The position numbers were made by a program, and so were the translations under genes. The notes below the pieces were generated by a model, which saw only the letters and a list, made by a program, of their open reading frames with translations, was not told the origin of the DNA and ran no database searches. Of a DNA stretch of 64,000 nt, positions 8,656-17,181 are shown piece by piece; the stretch's first letter is position 1, and the number at the start of each line of letters is the position of its first letter. The DNA comes from Microbacterium schleiferi (GTDB lineage Bacteria > Actinomycetota > Actinomycetes > Actinomycetales > Microbacteriaceae). The DNA is taken from positions 1 through 64,000 of the forward strand of contig NZ_JAJGNI010000007.1 of assembly GCF_020781975.1 (NCBI RefSeq), written 5' to 3'.

Positions 8656-11600
8656 GTGAAGCCCTGCCTCGCAAGTACGACCCGATCGCAGTCTCGGCCG
8701 AGTCCACGGTCGTCGCGGAGTACGTTCCAGACGCCCACGCGTCGGCCGCATACCAGTCAGAGTCCGCACTTGAGCAGGAACTGATCCGACTCCTGGAGTC
8801 CCAGGCATACGAGTACCTGCCGGTTACATCTGAGGCGCAGCTCGTGGCAAACCTGCGCACCCAGCTCGAGTCGTTGAACCACATGACCTTCTCCGACGCA
8901 GAGTGGACGGACTTCTTCGACTCCAAGATCGCGGGCAAGAACGACGGCATCGTCGAGAAGACCGTGCGCATGCAGGAGGACCACGTCCAGCTCCTGAAGC
9001 GGGACGACGGTTCGACGAAGAACATCGCTCTGCTGGACAAGCAGAACATTCACAACAACCGGCTACAGGTCATCAACCAGTACGAGATCGGTCAGGGCGA
9101 GGGTGGCGCGAACTACGCGAACCGCTACGACGTCACGGTCTTGGTCAACGGGCTGCCGATGGTGCACATCGAGCTCAAGCGTCGTGGTGTTGACATCCGT
9201 GAGGCGTTCAATCAGATCAACCGCTACCAGCGCGACAGCTTCTGGGCCGGCTCTGGTCTGTTCGAGTACGTGCAGCTGTTCGTGATCAGCAACGGAACGC
9301 TGACGAAGTACTACTCGAACACCACCCGTACCCAGCACATCAGTGAGGGCAAGAAGCAGGCCAAGGGCCGGAAGACCTCGAACTCGTTCGAGTTCACGTC
9401 ATGGTGGGCGGACGCGCAGAACAAGCCGATCACGGACCTGACTTCATTCGCGAAGACGTTCTTCGCCAAGCACACGCTGCTGAACATTCTCACCCGCTAC
9501 TGCGTGCTCACCGCAGATCGGCTACTGCTGGTGATGCGCCCGTATCAGATCGTTGCGACCGAGCGGTTACTGCAGCGCATCGACATCGCCACGAACTACA
9601 AGCAGCTCGGCACCGTTGCCGCGGGAGGCTACGTCTGGCACACGACCGGTTCGGGCAAGACGCTGACGAGCTTCAAGACGGCGCAGCTGGCATCGAAGCT
9701 GCCAAGCGTCGACAAGGTGCTGTTCGTCGTGGACCGCAAGGACCTCGATTACCAGACGATGCGCGAGTACGACCGCTTCGAGAAGGGCGCGGCGAACTCC
9801 AACACGTCAACGGCGGTTCTGAAGAAGCAGCTCGAGGACTCGAACGCGCGGATCATCATCACCACGATCCAGAAGCTGTCGACGTTCATAAAGGCCAACA
9901 AGGGCCATACGGTCACGAACGACCACGTCGTGATCATCTTTGACGAGTGCCACCGTTCGCAGTTCGGTGACATGCACACGGACATCACCCGCGCGTTCAA
10001 GCGCTACAACCTTTTCGGCTTCACAGGTACCCCGATCTTCGCGGTCAACGCCGGCACAGGCGGCAACCCGCAGCTCAAGACCACCGAGCAAGCCTTCGGC
10101 GAGAAGCTCCACACCTACACGATCGTCGACGCGATCACCGACAAGAACGTGCTGCCGTTCCGCATCGACTACGTCAACACCGTCAAGGTCGGCACCATCG
10201 TCGACAAGCAGGTGTCGGCCATCGACACCGAGAAGGCGCTGCTCGCGCCGGAGCGCATCAGTCAGGTCGTGCAGTACACGCTCGAGCATTTCGACCAGAA
10301 GACCAAGCGTTCCTCGAGCTACGAGCACTCCGTCGTGACGAACGTCGCCGAGTCGACACGTGCGCGCCGACAGGCCGAAGCCGTCCGCGAGCGCAAGCGG
10401 GTGCGCGGATTCAACGCCATCTTCGCGACGGCCTCGATCGATGCGGCGCGTCGCTACTACAACCACTTCCAGATCCAGCAGGAGGCACTGCCTGCCGAAC
10501 GCCGCCTGAAGATCGGCCTGATCTACTCCTACGGCGCGAACGATGCCAGCGACGACGGGATTCTCGACGACGAGGCCTTCGACACCGATGCGCTGAGTAC
10601 GGACGCGCGCGGCTTCCTCGAGGATGCGATCCAGGACTACAACGACATCTTCGGCACGAGCTACGACACCAGCGCGGACAAGTTCCAGAACTACTACAAG
10701 GACCTCTCGCAGCGACTCAAGAACCGGGAGCTCGATCTCGTCATCGTGGTCACCATGTTCCTCACTGGCTTCGACGCGACGACCCTGAACACGCTCTTCG
10801 TCGACAAGAACCTGCGCGCGCACGGCCTGATCCAGGCGTACTCGCGCACCAACCGCATCCTCAACTCGGTCAAGACGTACGGCAACATCGTCGCCTTCCG
10901 TGACCTCGAAGAAGAGACCAACGCCGCCCTCGAACTGTTCGGCAACAAGGACGCCCGCGGCGTCGTGCTCCTTAAGCCGTACGGCGACTACTACGGCGAG
11001 TACGCAGAGAAGGTCAACGAGCTGCTGACTTCGTTCCCACTCGGGCAGCAGATCATCGGCGAAGCTGCGCAGAAGGAGTTCATCCAGCTGTTCGGACAGG
11101 TCCTGCGGCTTGAGAACATCCTCACCTCGTTCGATGACTTCGCCGGGAACGAGATCCTCACGGAGAGGCAAGGGCAGGACTACCGCAGCGTTTACCTCGA
11201 TCTGTACGCCGAATTCCGCAAGGACAAGGACGCCGATAAGGAACTCATCAACGATGACGTCGTGTTCGAGATCGAGCTGATCAAGCAGGTCGAGATCAAC
11301 GTCGACTACATCCTGATGCTCGTCCAGAAGTACCGCAGCCAGCACGGCGACGGTGAGGACAAGGAGATCCGCGCCGAGATTTCGCGTGCCGTCGACGCCA
11401 GCCCGACCCTGCGCAACAAGAAGGATCTCATCGAAGCCTTCGTCGACTCCGTCTCGGTTGACGGCGCTATCGACGAGGAGTGGCAGGCCTTCATCGCTGC
11501 CAAGCGCGAGGCCGAACTAGAAGCGATCATCGAGGACGAGCGACTCCGCGCCGACGCCACTCGCGCATTCATCGAGATCGCGTTCCGCGACGGAGCGCTC

Positions 11601-11753
11601 CGCACGACTGGAACGGCGATCACCAAGGTGCTTCCGCCTGCTTCCCGGTTCTCTGCCGATGGCGGCCACGGAGAGAAGAAGCAGCGCGTCATCGAGAAGC
11701 TCGGAACCTTCTTTGAGCGGTTCTTCGGGCTGAGTGGTGGAGGCGGATCGTGA
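8652..11753 (+). CDS. hsdR: Type I restriction endonuclease subunit HsdR
   Basis: 1033 aa, full length for the family. The N-terminal 250 residues hold the HsdR nuclease domain (PD-(D/E)XK type; the strand MVHIELKRRGVD carries the E-x-K pair). The SF2 translocase follows: Walker A TTGSGKT near residue 331, DEAD-like box DECH near residue 431, motif III FTGTP, and motif VI region QAYSRTNRI. HsdR translocates DNA and cuts unmodified DNA when bound to HsdM/HsdS. The ATG overlaps the hsdS stop, and the TGA stop overlaps the GTG of the downstream CD-NTase, so restriction and the next defence module are translationally linked. Confidence 0.97.
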   Translation: MSEALPRKYDPIAVSAESTVVAEYVPDAHASAAYQSESALEQELIRLLESQAYEYLPVTSEAQLVANLRTQLESLNHMTFSDAEWTDFFDSKIAGKNDGIVEKTVRMQEDHVQLLKRDDGSTKNIALLDKQNIHNNRLQVINQYEIGQGEGGANYANRYDVTVLVNGLPMVHIELKRRGVDIREAFNQINRYQRDSFWAGSGLFEYVQLFVISNGTLTKYYSNTTRTQHISEGKKQAKGRKTSNSFEFTSWWADAQNKPITDLTSFAKTFFAKHTLLNILTRYCVLTADRLLLVMRPYQIVATERLLQRIDIATNYKQLGTVAAGGYVWHTTGSGKTLTSFKTAQLASKLPSVDKVLFVVDRKDLDYQTMREYDRFEKGAANSNTSTAVLKKQLEDSNARIIITTIQKLSTFIKANKGHTVTNDHVVIIFDECHRSQFGDMHTDITRAFKRYNLFGFTGTPIFAVNAGTGGNPQLKTTEQAFGEKLHTYTIVDAITDKNVLPFRIDYVNTVKVGTIVDKQVSAIDTEKALLAPERISQVVQYTLEHFDQKTKRSSSYEHSVVTNVAESTRARRQAEAVRERKRVRGFNAIFATASIDAARRYYNHFQIQQEALPAERRLKIGLIYSYGANDASDDGILDDEAFDTDALSTDARGFLEDAIQDYNDIFGTSYDTSADKFQNYYKDLSQRLKNRELDLVIVVTMFLTGFDATTLNTLFVDKNLRAHGLIQAYSRTNRILNSVKTYGNIVAFRDLEEETNAALELFGNKDARGVVLLKPYGDYYGEYAEKVNELLTSFPLGQQIIGEAAQKEFIQLFGQVLRLENILTSFDDFAGNEILTERQGQDYRSVYLDLYAEFRKDKDADKELINDDVVFEIELIKQVEINVDYILMLVQKYRSQHGDGEDKEIRAEISRAVDASPTLRNKKDLIEAFVDSVSVDGAIDEEWQAFIAAKREAELEAIIEDERLRADATRAFIEIAFRDGALRTTGTAITKVLPPASRFSADGGHGEKKQRVIEKLGTFFERFFGLSGGGGS

Positions 11754-12577
11754 GCACGACCGCCAGTGCGTGGATGTCAGAGTTGACCACCTACTACACG
11801 CCCACAGCATCACAGTTCGACGGTGCCAAGAGCCACAAGGACTCGATCGAGACCCGCCTCGACAACACTCTTGGTGTCTATCGCATGTTTGAGATCGGAT
11901 CGTTGCGGCACGGCACGGGCGTATGGCACTACAGCGACGCCGACTACCTGGTGTCACTGAAGGGAATCCAACCCTCGTCGCCGTGGACCATGCTGACCAA
12001 AGCGAAGGAATCGCTTCAGGCCCGCTTCCCATCGACCTCTATAACCATCCGCCAGCCTGCAGTCGTCTGCAACTTCTCCGACGGTGTCGTCGAGGTAGTA
12101 CCTGGCTACATTGCCGCCGGCGGCGGGTACATGATCGCGAACCCCTCTGGCGGATGGATGAAGAGCTTCCCCGAGGACCACAACAAGTACGTCAACGAGA
12201 TCAATTCGAAGCACAGCGGTGGCGCGAAGAAGTTAGCTCGCCACCTGAAGATCTGGAAATACAAGCGAAGCGTGCCAGTCTCCTCGTGCTACCTGGAGAT
12301 GAAGGCGGCGAAACACCTCAGTGACGAGACTAGCTACAACCCGATCATCGATCTCTACTACGCACTCAAGCACCTGCAGACAGTGCAACTCGCGTCGATG
12401 AACGACCCCACCGGCCTCGGGTCGCGCTTCGGCTCATGTTCGTCTGACGCGACGAAGAAGGATGCGCTGTCCAAGCTCGACACGGCCGTTGGCCGTGCGA
12501 AGAAGGCCATGGATTATTACGTGGCGAACGACGACGAGAACGCAATCACGCAGTTGAAGCTGCTGTTCAACAGGTAA
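11750..12577 (+). CDS. CD-NTase/SMODS-type nucleotidyltransferase (first copy)
   Basis: 275 aa. Residues about 48-66 carry the nucleotidyltransferase signature: Gly-Ser in FEIGSLRHGTG, then Asp-x-Asp in HYSDADYLVSL, with a third acidic residue in VVEVVPGY (Glu where Asp is more usual). This is the CD-NTase (SMODS) catalytic core, which makes cyclic di- or oligonucleotide signals in CBASS defence. The C-terminal half fits the helical OAS-like domain (KKLARHLKIWKYKR). The GTG start overlaps the hsdR stop by four bases, so it is translated from the restriction operon. Six bases downstream begins a four-TM effector. Product nucleotide cannot be predicted. Confidence 0.88.
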   Translation: MSTTASAWMSELTTYYTPTASQFDGAKSHKDSIETRLDNTLGVYRMFEIGSLRHGTGVWHYSDADYLVSLKGIQPSSPWTMLTKAKESLQARFPSTSITIRQPAVVCNFSDGVVEVVPGYIAAGGGYMIANPSGGWMKSFPEDHNKYVNEINSKHSGGAKKLARHLKIWKYKRSVPVSSCYLEMKAAKHLSDETSYNPIIDLYYALKHLQTVQLASMNDPTGLGSRFGSCSSDATKKDALSKLDTAVGRAKKAMDYYVANDDENAITQLKLLFNR

Positions 12578-12582
12578 ATCCC

Positions 12583-13494
12583 ATGGCAGAGCACGCCGAA
12601 TACGAAGCCCCCGCCAGCGCCGAGATGGCGGCCCGTCAGAATAGCGACGATGCACTTCGCCTGCTCCTTGCTCAGCGACGGCTCCACTCGCGGGCCAAGA
12701 AATGGCAGAGCTTCCGCTGGATCGGCCTGGTTCTTCTCGGTGTTGCTGCGCCGTTCGTCTCGGTACTCATTCCCGGCTCGGCGGTCGCGGTCGGTGCGGT
12801 GACGGGACTCTGGCTTTTTGTCGGCCGAACTGTGCTCGCTTGGTTTGAAACGCGCAGCATGACACGGGCGGCCGCGATTCAGGAGTTGCTCGACCTCTAC
12901 ATCTTTAAGATGCCGGCGACCATCGAACGCACTTCAGTACCAAGCCTCGAGGACATCGCCGTCCTGGCGGCGGCGCCAGGCGGCCTACGAGCTACGGCCA
13001 ATAAGGAGAAGCTCCTAGACTGGTACCCGATCGCCGCAGATCACCCCGGTAGCGAAACTGTCGCGATAGCTCAGCGAGCGAACGCCTCTTACACCGGGCG
13101 ACTGATCCGTACGGCGGTCTGGGTTTGGGCGGGACTAACGCTAGCCTGGCTCGTCTTCCTCACCATCTGGAGCTCCGTCAGCGCGCTCAGCTTCGGTGCC
13201 ATCCTCCTGGGAGTCATCTTCCCGGTTCTGCCTGCTGCCCTCGACGTCGTCGAGTACCTGCTCAGCACATGGCGGGCAGCCCAGGACAGGGAAGATCTTG
13301 CCAACACAATCCAGTCGCGCATCGAAGGCGACGCCCCGATTCTTGGGCAAGAGCTCGTCGCCTGGCAGGTGCAGATGTATGACCTCCGACGGACCACACC
13401 GCAGGCTCCTGATTGGCTCTACAACCTGACTCGCAGTAGGAACGAAGCCGCGATGCACGCGGCTGCGGACGAACTCCGGAGAAAGAAGCAGTGA
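12583..13494 (+). CDS. SMODS-associated four-TM (S-4TM family) putative pore-forming effector
   Basis: 303 aa with four hydrophobic segments in two hairpins: about residues 46-64 and 67-88, then 176-196 and 203-226. The segments are separated by a roughly 85-residue cytoplasmic region and followed by a charged 75-residue tail. Length and topology match the S-4TM effectors encoded beside SMODS nucleotidyltransferases, thought to damage the inner membrane when the cyclic nucleotide is made. It sits between two CD-NTase genes, six bases after one and overlapping the other by four bases. This position, more than sequence alone, supports the effector role. No lipase, nuclease or protease motif is present. 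Confidence 0.85.
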   Translation: MAEHAEYEAPASAEMAARQNSDDALRLLLAQRRLHSRAKKWQSFRWIGLVLLGVAAPFVSVLIPGSAVAVGAVTGLWLFVGRTVLAWFETRSMTRAAAIQELLDLYIFKMPATIERTSVPSLEDIAVLAAAPGGLRATANKEKLLDWYPIAADHPGSETVAIAQRANASYTGRLIRTAVWVWAGLTLAWLVFLTIWSSVSALSFGAILLGVIFPVLPAALDVVEYLLSTWRAAQDREDLANTIQSRIEGDAPILGQELVAWQVQMYDLRRTTPQAPDWLYNLTRSRNEAAMHAAADELRRKKQ

Positions 13495-14363
13495 CCGTCA
13501 CGACCGCGCAGGCCTTCAGCAAGTTTCTTGAGGACATCACCGCCACCGATCACCAGAAGTCGACTTTCATCCCCAACCGGAAGGCATCCGTCGACACAGA
13601 CCTGACGAAGGCTTTCCCGTCTACCTCTGACATGCCCTACTGGAAGGGCATCCTCATGGGATCTGCGTCGAAGGGCACCATCATCCGCCCGCTGGACGAC
13701 ATCGATTTACTTGCTGTTTTCTCAAACGAGAATGGCGCGTGGAGCAAGTACGCCTACGACTCGAAGAGCTTCATCTATCGAGTCAGGAACGCGTACGACG
13801 GCTTCAAGACGCAGCAGGTCGGCACCCGCGGTCAAGCAGTCCGCGTGTTCTATCAGTCCGGAGGCCACGTCGATGTCGCACCCGTGTTCCACCAGGGCAA
13901 CGACATCTATCACCTCCCAAATGGCACCGGTGGTTGGCTACTCACCGCGCCGACCGTCGCGAACTCCTGGTACTTCGAGAAGAATAGGGCGCTTGGTTAT
14001 CACCTCAGCCCCGTTGTGCGCCTCCTAAAGGCTTGGAATCGGGCTCATTCCAAGCACTTCCGTTCCTTCCATCTAGAAACTGTCGCGGCCACGACATTCG
14101 GCTCGCTCGGTAGCAACTACCGAGAAGCCCTGCAGAAGTTTTTTGAGTGGGCGCCGAGCTATCTCAGCGTGAGCGATCCTGGCGGCCAGGGCGGCGACCT
14201 GAGCACCTACCTCACGTCGAGCGGACGGCAGGAACTGCTCAACGCGCTGAGCGCTGCTGCTGACCGCGCGAAGCGAGCCAACGAGGCGGAAGGCCGGGGC
14301 GATCACGCGGAAGCGAAGCGGCTCTGGCGAATCGTCCTTGGCAGCGCGTTCCCCGTTTCTTAG
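13491..14363 (+). CDS. CD-NTase/SMODS-type nucleotidyltransferase (second copy)
   Basis: 290 aa. Catalytic motifs are complete: Gly-Ser in MGSASKGTIIRP near residue 57, Asp-x-Asp in LDDIDLLAVF near residue 69, and the third Asp in GGHVDVAPVF near residue 126. The helical domain contains the typical LLKAWNRAHSKHFRSFHLE segment. It is clearly different in sequence from the upstream CD-NTase, so it is not a recent duplicate. GTG start overlapping the effector stop by four bases; last gene of the six-gene operon. It may make a second signal, or form a hetero-complex with the first enzyme. Confidence 0.88.
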   Translation: MTVTTAQAFSKFLEDITATDHQKSTFIPNRKASVDTDLTKAFPSTSDMPYWKGILMGSASKGTIIRPLDDIDLLAVFSNENGAWSKYAYDSKSFIYRVRNAYDGFKTQQVGTRGQAVRVFYQSGGHVDVAPVFHQGNDIYHLPNGTGGWLLTAPTVANSWYFEKNRALGYHLSPVVRLLKAWNRAHSKHFRSFHLETVAATTFGSLGSNYREALQKFFEWAPSYLSVSDPGGQGGDLSTYLTSSGRQELLNALSAAADRAKRANEAEGRGDHAEAKRLWRIVLGSAFPVS

Positions 14364-14393
14364 TACGTGGCCCTCGAGATCACCGCCGCGCGA

Positions 14394-15806
14394 CTATGCC
14401 CTCGAAGCCGACGGTTTGTTGTCGTTACGGGCGTCGATGACCACGATTGATTCCTCGCCGGCAAGCTTCAGCTCGCCGAGGATGCGATCCACCTTCGCCT
14501 GTTGTTCGGCGGTGTAGCAGACGATGACCTTGACGGACTTGCGCACCCCGTTGGCCTTCTCGTAAATCGCAACCTGATTCTCGAGATTGCGCTTGAGCTG
14601 GCTGTTGCTCGCGAGTTTGAACTCGATCAGAGACTTGTCGAACGCGCCCTTGCTGACCTTGAAGTCGACGGGGCCACGACCGTTGTTCACCTCTCGATTC
14701 ACATCGAACTCGGTCCGGTACCAGATCAGGCCGAAGAAGATCTGGACATCCGTTTCCCGCGAGAACGGGCGGTCGCGTCGGTTAATCACCAGGTAGCCGT
14801 CGTTGTTCTCGATGTAGTCCTTGAATGCCTTCGCGCGGACGAGCGACTCCTCATAGCTGCCGAGAGGCAGTTCGTAGAGGTTGCTGCCCTGCTCGATCGC
14901 GGGGATCGCCTCACGGACTTGCTCCACAAGCGCGTCGTAGACCTCGCGCCGACGGTCGGCGCTAAGGGCCTCGGCGTGATCGCCGTTCTCTTCCTGGCGG
15001 CGGATGTAGTAGTCGACCAGCTCCGGGAACTTCCAGATCGTGTCCTGCGCCGCCTGCGCGTACTCCTTGGGCGACGGACGCTCGCTCAGCCGTGAGCGGA
15101 AGTAGCTGTCGATCTGACCGCGCATCTGATCATCGTCGATCGCATCGGGGAGATGAGGGAAGCTGTGGATCATGTCGCCGTGGTTGATCCAGGTGTCGTC
15201 GCTCGTGAGGATGTCAAACGGCGTCAACAGAACGAAGTCACTGCCGAGCTTCGGCAAGTAGTAGCGCTTTGTCTTCCACGCCTTGGTGGCGTAGTCGAAC
15301 TCAGCTCGGGTCACGGCGAATGTCGCACAGTCCTCGGGCTCGAGGTGCTGTTGCGCGAACGTCTGTGTGTACTGGAGGAGATAGTCCTTGATGAGGTTGG
15401 TCGTGAAGTCGCTGATGTTGTCACGGCCCACCCCCTTGCCAATGAGCGCCAGCTTCTCTAGGTGTGGACTCTGTGTGATCAACTCGTCGCCGAAGTTGCT
15501 GAAGATTGATCCAAGGGCGCGGTGAAGTTCGCGCGCGAACTTCGGGCCAAGGCCACTCCCGCCGTTGCCAAGGACCGTGAACCCGAGCCAGTTCTGCTTG
15601 ACCTCCTTGAAGGAGTACAGGTTCTTTATAACCGCGTCATCCAGGTTGGGGTCGGCCTCGTCCCGGAGGAACTTGAGGTACTTGATGATGCTCTCGTGGA
15701 GTTCCTGGTACTCGGGCTTGTCGCTGTGGAACAGCAGGAAGGGGTCGATGAAGACAGGCAGGTCCGAGACGACACTCACGTTGAAAGCGCCATACTCTTC
15801 GAGCAC
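14394..15806 (-). CDS. Hypothetical protein with PD-(D/E)XK-like C-terminal domain
   Basis: 470 aa from GTG 15806, convergent with the CBASS-like operon 30 bp away. Residues about 365-425 show a PD-(D/E)XK-type core: an Asp in GPVDFKVSKG and an E-x-K in SLIEFKLASN, followed by a helix QLKRNLENQVAIYEKA. The N-terminal 340 residues are unrecognised. The reading frame stays open and protein-like for 17 codons upstream (ELYFSDQFNVAPD) to a stop at 15858-15860. No ATG, GTG or TTG occurs there, only ATA at 15846-15848, where a Met would fit. The true start is therefore uncertain. Likely a nuclease-type accessory gene of the defence island. Confidence 0.6.
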   Translation of the reverse strand: MLEEYGAFNVSVVSDLPVFIDPFLLFHSDKPEYQELHESIIKYLKFLRDEADPNLDDAVIKNLYSFKEVKQNWLGFTVLGNGGSGLGPKFARELHRALGSIFSNFGDELITQSPHLEKLALIGKGVGRDNISDFTTNLIKDYLLQYTQTFAQQHLEPEDCATFAVTRAEFDYATKAWKTKRYYLPKLGSDFVLLTPFDILTSDDTWINHGDMIHSFPHLPDAIDDDQMRGQIDSYFRSRLSERPSPKEYAQAAQDTIWKFPELVDYYIRRQEENGDHAEALSADRRREVYDALVEQVREAIPAIEQGSNLYELPLGSYEESLVRAKAFKDYIENNDGYLVINRRDRPFSRETDVQIFFGLIWYRTEFDVNREVNNGRGPVDFKVSKGAFDKSLIEFKLASNSQLKRNLENQVAIYEKANGVRKSVKVIVCYTAEQQAKVDRILGELKLAGEESIVVIDARNDNKPSASRA

Positions 15807-15894
15807 ATCGGGCGCGACATTGAACTGGTCTGAGAAGTAGAGTTCTATGCTCTGATTTTACGCGACGAGGTCATTCCGACAAAGCATGAACGCA

Positions 15895-16293
15895 TTACTT
15901 GTCGTTCGTCTCCAGTGCATCGAATCCCGTCGGCGGGCGAAGCATCACGCCCGCATCGAGGATCGCAACGCGCATCGTCTCCTGATTCACCTTCACTCGC
16001 TCCGCGACCTGCGAAAGCGACAACCCTGATTCATACAGCCGTGCCGCCTCGCTCACCTGCTCCGCCGTCAGCGGCTGCCGTCGCACGACCACACTGTTCG
16101 CCCGCAGGATGCCGAGGATGGTGGACTTGGCGACACCGTACGCCTGCGCGAGGGCCGTCGACGTCTCGCCCGCTTCGTATCGCTCGATCACGGCAGCTCG
16201 CGCCTCATCGGTCAGGCGCGTCCACTTCCGGCGCGTAGCGGTGGTCTCGCCCGGGGTTAGAACATCCGCGGAATCTCGCAGGATTCGGCGCAT
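15895..16293 (-). CDS. Double helix-turn-helix protein (resolvase-type HTH), copy A
   Basis: About 133 codons from the ATG shown. Two HTH units are visible: one in ERYEAGETSTALAQAYGVAK, one in ARLYESGLSLSQVAERVKV, both of the Hin/resolvase C-terminal type. No recombinase catalytic domain is attached. A paralogue with the same architecture lies 3 kb away in the same orientation. The open frame extends 55 codons further upstream into a hydrophobic stretch, but only the short part LVYLCSTNS is shared with the paralogue, so the shorter start is preferred. Probably a DNA-binding protein linked to the mobility or control of the intervening genes. Confidence 0.6.
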   Translation of the reverse strand: MRRILRDSADVLTPGETTATRRKWTRLTDEARAAVIERYEAGETSTALAQAYGVAKSTILGILRANSVVVRRQPLTAEQVSEAARLYESGLSLSQVAERVKVNQETMRVAILDAGVMLRPPTGFDALETNDK

Positions 16294-16317
16294 CGCGGCG
16301 GTCGTGACCCCTGTTTC

Positions 16318-16345
16318 CGAATTTGTGGAACAGAGGTAAACAAGG
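16318..16345. repeat. 28-bp direct repeat, left copy
   Basis: Identical to 19270-19297 over 28 bp, beginning CGAATTTGTGGAACAGAGG. It lies immediately upstream of HTH gene copy A; the other copy has the same place relative to copy B. The sequence just outside diverges at once on one side. It could be coding (an N-terminal extension of both HTH genes), an operator, or a recombination site. Confidence 0.7.
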
Positions 16346-16643
16346 CCGACCAAAATGATTATGGTTATCAGTAGCGATAACAGAGGTAGAAGACGTCGAT
16401 TTCGGCGTCTTTTCCGTGTCCCGGTACATGCTTCGTCTTTGCTGCGCATTTTCATCACCTCTGTAAAGAGGTTCGAGTCCTACAAGGTCCTTGGCCCCGG
16501 TGCACAATTCTCGGTACATATCGACCCCCGTCGGATGTACCGAGAGGCTCACGATTACGTCCGACCACGTGATGCTTATGAATGCATTTTGTGGGGGAGT
16601 GGCGCATACTCAGCGCATAACTCAATGGGGAGACTCGCGTGCT

Positions 16644-17081
16644 GTGCCACGACTTACCGACTCTGTCTATCTTGCCCATCGCCATCGACTCATGACGGCA
16701 TGGGAGTTTCGTTCGGATCTCTTCGGATACTTGGCGTATTTCGAGCAACGCGATCTGCACCACTTCTTCGCGCCGAGTAAAGAGTTCTACGACGATGATG
16801 CCCTCACCTATCGACGCGAGGTGACAAAGCTCTCCCCGAGCTTGCCAAGTCAGGCCGGGCGGGCGTATGCGCACTTCGAGCGAATCTTGGCAGAGAGGAT
16901 GGAGCGCCGCATCAGCCCACGCGCCCAGGCAGTCCGGACAAAGGGCTTGCCTCGCCCGCCGCGAGAGACGACGGTCAGAGGGATCGCGCGGCCGGACCTC
17001 GACATACGGCGACTGGCGCGATTACTGGTGGATGTATCGGTGGCAGATTCAGATAGCCCTGGCCGCACCAGACCTCGTTGA
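16644..17081 (+). CDS. Hypothetical protein, ~145 aa
   Basis: Not recognised. The GTG at 16644 is preferred because protein-like composition starts there (VPRLTDSVYLAHRHRLMTAWEF); the open frame upstream reads like non-coding DNA. The product is soluble, rich in aromatic and basic residues, with a basic C-terminal tail. It is the first of three plus-strand genes lying between the two paralogous HTH genes. About 100 bp separate it from the next. Confidence 0.45.
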   Translation: MPRLTDSVYLAHRHRLMTAWEFRSDLFGYLAYFEQRDLHHFFAPSKEFYDDDALTYRREVTKLSPSLPSQAGRAYAHFERILAERMERRISPRAQAVRTKGLPRPPRETTVRGIARPDLDIRRLARLLVDVSVADSDSPGRTRPR

Positions 17082-17181
17082 CGTCGGAGAACTGTGGAGC
17101 TACATACCGCTCATGCTTGTACCTATGTACTACATCGCTACGTCATGATACTATGGAGATACTAAGAAACGGAGGAGCCCT

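Noticed and set aside
9807-11345. 512-residue minus-strand open frame inside hsdR
   Set aside because: Mirror of the high-GC hsdR codons: Val/Leu/Asp/Arg-rich and without motifs.
11750-14363. Full type II/III CBASS with ancillary genes
   Set aside because: No E1/E2-like, JAB, HORMA or TRIP13-type protein is present in the operon or its neighbours.
16470-16480. GGTTCGAGTCC, resembling a tRNA T-loop and a possible attachment-site remnant
   Set aside because: The T-stem does not pair fully, no other tRNA arms lie on either side, and no matching copy was found at the element ends.
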